Below are positions 5,229-8,188 of a stretch of 8,188 bases of DNA, in pieces. How positions within the stretch are numbered: position 1 is the first letter of the stretch; each line of letters opens with the position of its first letter. Below the pieces are notes generated by a model that saw only the letters and a program-made list of their open reading frames with translations, was not told the DNA's origin and searched no databases. The stretch lies in the NCBI GenBank assembly GCA_964343975.1, contig CAYFLU010000150.1:1-8188 (forward strand). Direction: 5' to 3'. Source of the stretch: SCUN01 sp964343975. GTDB taxonomy: Bacteria > Acidobacteriota > Vicinamibacteria > Vicinamibacterales > SCN-69-37. The translations under genes and the position numbers were made by a program.

Positions 5229-7457
5229 ATGCGACGACGCATCGCACTGCCGATCGCGCTAGTGCTGCTGTGCTCCGCGGCGGGTCTCGTGGCGCAGCAG
5301 CCGACATTCCGGTCGACCATCGAGCTCATCAGCGTCGACGCGGTCGTCGTCGACAAGGACGGCAATGCCGTGCGCGGCCTCAAAGCCAGCGATTTTGCGC
5401 TGACCGACGGCAAGAAGCCTCAGGCCATCGCGAATTTCAATGAGGTGTCGCACGAGCGTCCGACGAGTGGCATGGGGGCCTTGCGGTTGCCGCCGACGCT
5501 CAAGCTCGACGTGGCGACGAACACGACGGTGCAGGCCGACCGTCTCGTGCTGCTGGTCATCGACGATCTGCACATCTGGAAGGGCCGCGTCGATCAAGCG
5601 AAAGCCATCGCGCGGGACGTGGTGATGAAACTCGGCGCGCAAGCGTCGATGGCGGTGATCTTCACGAGCCGTGAAGGCGGCACGCAGGTCACGCAGGACC
5701 GGTCGGAGTTGTTGGCGGCGATCGACGGGATGACGGCCCGACAGTCGTTTCGACGGCCGCATCAGGGGTTCTTGAAGCAAACCGCCGCCTACGTCGACCC
5801 GGAAGATCCGAAGTTCATGGCCAAGAAGTTCGATGCCATGAACACCGCGCAGAAGGCGCTCCTGCAGGAGTACGAGGACAACCTGCAGTATTTGAAGACG
5901 CTGCAGGATGCCGCGACCATGCTCGTGCGTGAGGATCAGCGGCGGAAGGCGTTTGTCATCCTTTCCGAGGGCATGTCGATCGACGCGGCGTTTGCCGGTG
6001 GTGGCGCCTCACACCTCGTCGAGATGGTGAGTCAGGGGGCGCAGTCGTCGGCCCTGCCGACGAATCGCACGATGACGGCCGCCGGGATGGATGCCACGCG
6101 CGACAGCTTCGACATGCTGCGTCGCGCCAACGTGGCGCTCTACGCCATTGATCCGCGCGGCAAGGTCCGTCCTGAGGACATGATGCTCGAGTCGTGGCCG
6201 CCGCCCGACTGTGCGGTGTGCAACAACCCGGTCGACATCCCCGGCCCGGCAGAGCGGGTCGCGAGCCGGGAAGACTCGCAGTTCGCCTGGGAAAATCCGG
6301 TGCGGTTGGCGCAGGAGCAACTGCGACTGACGACAGAGGCCGCGGGTGGCTTCGCAATCACCGACACGAACGACTTCACCGGCGGGGTCAATCGCATCCT
6401 CGACGACCTCGACCACTACTACCTGCTCGGGTTTTATCCCACCGACACCAGCAACCCGAAGGCCACACACGTCGTGGGACTTACGGTGCCGGCGCATCCG
6501 GAGTACACGATTCGATTTCGGCGTGGCTTTACGGTGGATGCACCGCCGCCTCCACTCAAATCGAAGGATCCACTCCTCGAGCTCGCGACGAGCGTCATGC
6601 CGCGCAGCGACCTCCCGATGCATCTCACGGCGCAGCCGCTCGCCGGCATCGACAAGAAATCCAAAGTGAGCGTGGCGCTCGTGATCACGGCGCCGGTCGG
6701 GCAGATGAAGGAATCGGACGCCAAGCTGCGCGACGACGTGACGTATCAGGTGATGGTCATCGACGAGAAGAAAGCCAAGGTCACCGAGCGCGAAGGCCGC
6801 GCGGCCAGCTTTACGCTCTCGGCCCGCGACGCCTCCAAGCCCGAGCCCGACACGGTGACGTATCAGATCCCGATGACGATCGAGCTGAACCCGGGCCGCT
6901 ACCAACTGCGGGCATCCGCGCTCAGCAAGAAGCTCGACAAGGGCGGCAGCGTCTACCTCGACATCGTCGTGCCCGACTACTCGAAGGCCGAACTGGCCGT
7001 GACGCCGATTGCGCTCGGCTATGCCGATGGCACGCGCGTGGCGGTGGGCCGCACGCGGACGCGGTTCGTGCCGGCGCCGTCGCGCGGAGGGATCAGTGCG
7101 TCGAACGGCAATGAGGCGCCGCTGCCGCCGGCGCAGGAGCGCGCGCAGAACAACATCAATCCGCTGCCGTTCGAGCCGACACTCGATCGCGAGTTCGATC
7201 ACACGGACACCCTGCGCGTGTATTTCGAAGTGGCGCGACGCGACGAGGGCGTGCCTGTGTCTGTCACGCTGACGGTGCTGGCGGCCGACAACACGGCGCT
7301 CATGGCGTTCGACAAGGCCGTGGCCAAAGACGCGCCCGGGAAGGTGAGCCTGTCGCTGCTGCTCGCGGGTCTCGGTCGCGGTGCGTATCGATTGCGTGTG
7401 ACGGCGACCGACGGCCGCCGCGTGGCCACGAGCGAGAGCGGCTTCGTCGTGCGATGA
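5229..7457 (+). CDS. Exported VWFA-related Acidobacterial domain protein
   Basis: A 742-residue exported protein of the type named 'VWFA-related Acidobacterial domain'; its biological role is unknown. Signal peptide 1-22 (MRRRIALPIALVLL, cleavage after LVA). The family opening FRSTIELISVDAVVVDKDG (27-45) and GLKASDFALTDG (50-61) is clear. A von Willebrand A-like domain spans about 105-315: strand LVLLVIDDLH (106-115), AFVILSEGMS (241-250), VALYAIDPRG (302-311). The metal-site DxSxS motif is absent; IDDLHI stands in its place, so ordinary MIDAS metal binding is doubtful. YYLLGFYP (397-404) and YTIRFRRGF (426-434) close the core. Two cysteines form CAVC (328-331). Residues 440-742 carry further beta-rich, possibly Ig-like modules, the last at about 655-742. 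The Shine-Dalgarno at 5214-5220 supports this start. It overlaps the next gene by ATGA, so the two are probably co-translated. The family call is strong; function is unassigned. Confidence 0.92.
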   Translation: MRRRIALPIALVLLCSAAGLVAQQPTFRSTIELISVDAVVVDKDGNAVRGLKASDFALTDGKKPQAIANFNEVSHERPTSGMGALRLPPTLKLDVATNTTVQADRLVLLVIDDLHIWKGRVDQAKAIARDVVMKLGAQASMAVIFTSREGGTQVTQDRSELLAAIDGMTARQSFRRPHQGFLKQTAAYVDPEDPKFMAKKFDAMNTAQKALLQEYEDNLQYLKTLQDAATMLVREDQRRKAFVILSEGMSIDAAFAGGGASHLVEMVSQGAQSSALPTNRTMTAAGMDATRDSFDMLRRANVALYAIDPRGKVRPEDMMLESWPPPDCAVCNNPVDIPGPAERVASREDSQFAWENPVRLAQEQLRLTTEAAGGFAITDTNDFTGGVNRILDDLDHYYLLGFYPTDTSNPKATHVVGLTVPAHPEYTIRFRRGFTVDAPPPPLKSKDPLLELATSVMPRSDLPMHLTAQPLAGIDKKSKVSVALVITAPVGQMKESDAKLRDDVTYQVMVIDEKKAKVTEREGRAASFTLSARDASKPEPDTVTYQIPMTIELNPGRYQLRASALSKKLDKGGSVYLDIVVPDYSKAELAVTPIALGYADGTRVAVGRTRTRFVPAPSRGGISASNGNEAPLPPAQERAQNNINPLPFEPTLDREFDHTDTLRVYFEVARRDEGVPVSVTLTVLAADNTALMAFDKAVAKDAPGKVSLSLLLAGLGRGAYRLRVTATDGRRVATSESGFVVR

Positions 7458-8188
7458 CCGGGCGCGCGTTGGCGGTGGCGATCGTGCCTGTCGTGCTCGT
7501 CGCGCTTGGCGCTGGACAGGCCGCGGCGCGCCGTAATGACATCACCCCCGTGACCGTGCTCGAAGTCACCGGCTGGGCACGGGCAGTGCTCGAGCACTGC
7601 CCAGGGCGGGTGGACGATGCGCTGACGCGGCAACTGAGCCTGTCGCCGGAGCGGCGCGCGGAAGTCGACGAGGGGCTGCCGCTCCTGCTCGACGCGATCG
7701 CGGGCCCCGTGCGCGTCAGCGACGGCAACGAGAAGCGCATCGCTGATCTTGGCGCCGACATTGCGCGGACCACCGGCATCGCGGCGTTCTGGCGGCGGAT
7801 GGTGTTGCTCCATGGCGATGCGGCCATCATGGCGCTGCAGAGCCCTGATCTCGTCCCGCCGGAAGGCCGACGGCCGTCGCTCGTGAACGGGCGCGTCGTC
7901 GCCGCGCCGATGATCGCGCTCGAACGCGACGGCGAGATCGTCGGCTCGATGTCGCCGAACTGGAACTGGGCGGTGGTGCGCGGCCTGCTCAAAACCGCGA
8001 AGCGATACGACGCGGCATTCGTCGCGCGCTGGATCCACGCGACGACTGCGTTCCTCATGTCTCGCCGCCAGTTCGCCGAAGCGCAGAACCTGTTGCGGGT
8101 CGCCGCCGATGTGCTGCCCGATGACCCGCTCGTGCTGTTCGATCGCGCCGCCTACGCCGAGATGAGCGGGATGCCGTCGAGTCAGGTG
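7454..8188 (+). CDS. Exported TPR-like protein (C-terminal part outside window)
   Basis: Partial gene, 245 residues visible, with no recognised named family. An N-terminal signal peptide (MTGRALAVAIVPVVLVALGAG, likely cleavage near AAA at 23-25) indicates export. Residues 30-180 are mixed and unassigned. From about 187 the sequence becomes a helical-hairpin pattern: FVARWIHATTAFLMSRRQF and AEAQNLLRVAADVLPDDP, then LVLFDRAAYAEMSG, with the Ala spacing and 'P-D-D-P' turn typical of tetratricopeptide repeats; more repeats may follow. The ATG shares bases with the VWA gene's stop (ATGA, 7454-7457), strong evidence of an operon and translational coupling. VWA and TPR proteins also occur together elsewhere, as in Bat-type operons, so a physical partnership is plausible but inferred. 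One cysteine (Cys49) is encoded within the palindrome at 7581-7602. Coding is supported by the uninterrupted frame, signal peptide and overlap. Confidence 0.85.
   Translation, partial: MTGRALAVAIVPVVLVALGAGQAAARRNDITPVTVLEVTGWARAVLEHCPGRVDDALTRQLSLSPERRAEVDEGLPLLLDAIAGPVRVSDGNEKRIADLGADIARTTGIAAFWRRMVLLHGDAAIMALQSPDLVPPEGRRPSLVNGRVVAAPMIALERDGEIVGSMSPNWNWAVVRGLLKTAKRYDAAFVARWIHATTAFLMSRRQFAEAQNLLRVAADVLPDDPLVLFDRAAYAEMSGMPSSQV
7581..7602. repeat. Perfect 22-bp palindrome inside the TPR gene
   Basis: GGGCAGTGCTC (7581-7591) is followed without gap by its exact reverse complement (7592-7602). As RNA it could form a 9-bp stem with a UCGA loop. It lies 124 bp after the end of the VWA gene and encodes AVLEHC within the TPR protein. 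No U-tract follows. It could be a protein-binding site, an mRNA hairpin that lowers expression of the second gene, or chance. Confidence 0.6.

Noticed and set aside
5126..5413. N-terminal extension of the S46 peptidase by 96 residues
   Set aside because: It would bury the signal peptide, read through the divergent promoter region and overlap the VWA gene's coding start; the extra residues look like non-coding translation.
6009..7202. Minus-strand open frame of 397 codons opposite the VWA gene
   Set aside because: Antisense shadow with biased composition; the plus strand carries clear family motifs throughout.
1..8188. Search for a defence island, toxin-antitoxin pair, CRISPR array, mobile element or RNA gene
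   Set aside because: No transposase, nuclease, repeat array, att-like flanks, tRNA-like or rRNA-like stretch was seen. All long frames on the coding strand are accounted for by peptidase, membrane, glycosyltransferase, VWA and TPR genes.

Overview
The window is 8.2 kb of GC-rich bacterial DNA with a strong G/C preference at third codon positions. The best clue to the organism is the gene at 5229-7457, whose protein has the layout of the 'VWFA-related Acidobacterial domain' family, a group greatly expanded in Acidobacteriota. With the secreted S46 peptidase and the small TPR protein next to it, this suggests an acidobacterium, perhaps of the Vicinamibacteria type. That placement is an inference from protein families only.

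Layout. (a) 1-913, minus strand: 5' part of a secreted Xaa-Pro aminopeptidase (M24B) that runs off the left edge. (b) 914-993: an 80-bp divergent intergenic region with promoter-like -10 boxes facing both ways. (c) 994-3037, plus strand: a two-gene unit of an unrecognised polytopic membrane protein built from two related halves, then 13 bp later a GT4-type glycosyltransferase. (d) 3041-5125, minus strand: a complete exported S46 dipeptidyl-peptidase with an intact catalytic triad and the Arg that marks acidic (Asp/Glu) P1 specificity. Its stop codon is only 3 bp from that of the convergent glycosyltransferase. (e) 5126-5228: a second divergent intergenic region. (f) 5229-8188, plus strand: an exported von Willebrand A-type protein overlapping (ATGA) an exported TPR-like protein that runs off the right edge.

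How the genes may work together. The two minus-strand genes encode exported exopeptidases with complementary specificity: removal of Xaa-Pro N-terminal residues and release of dipeptides ending in Asp/Glu. That fits use of external protein as nutrient. The glycosyltransferase and membrane protein may serve cell-envelope glycan work. The VWA/TPR pair is probably a periplasmic or surface assembly of unknown function. Four of the six proteins have an N-terminal signal peptide and a fifth is a membrane protein.

The most interesting non-coding structure is the convergent junction near 3037-3041. Each gene's stop is followed by a hairpin lying inside the other gene's coding end, and each hairpin is fully paired only in the RNA of the gene it would end. 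There is also a perfect 22-bp palindrome inside the TPR gene. I saw no RNA genes, insertion sequences, CRISPR arrays or defence-type cassettes. Apart from the two intergenic regions, nearly every base is coding.
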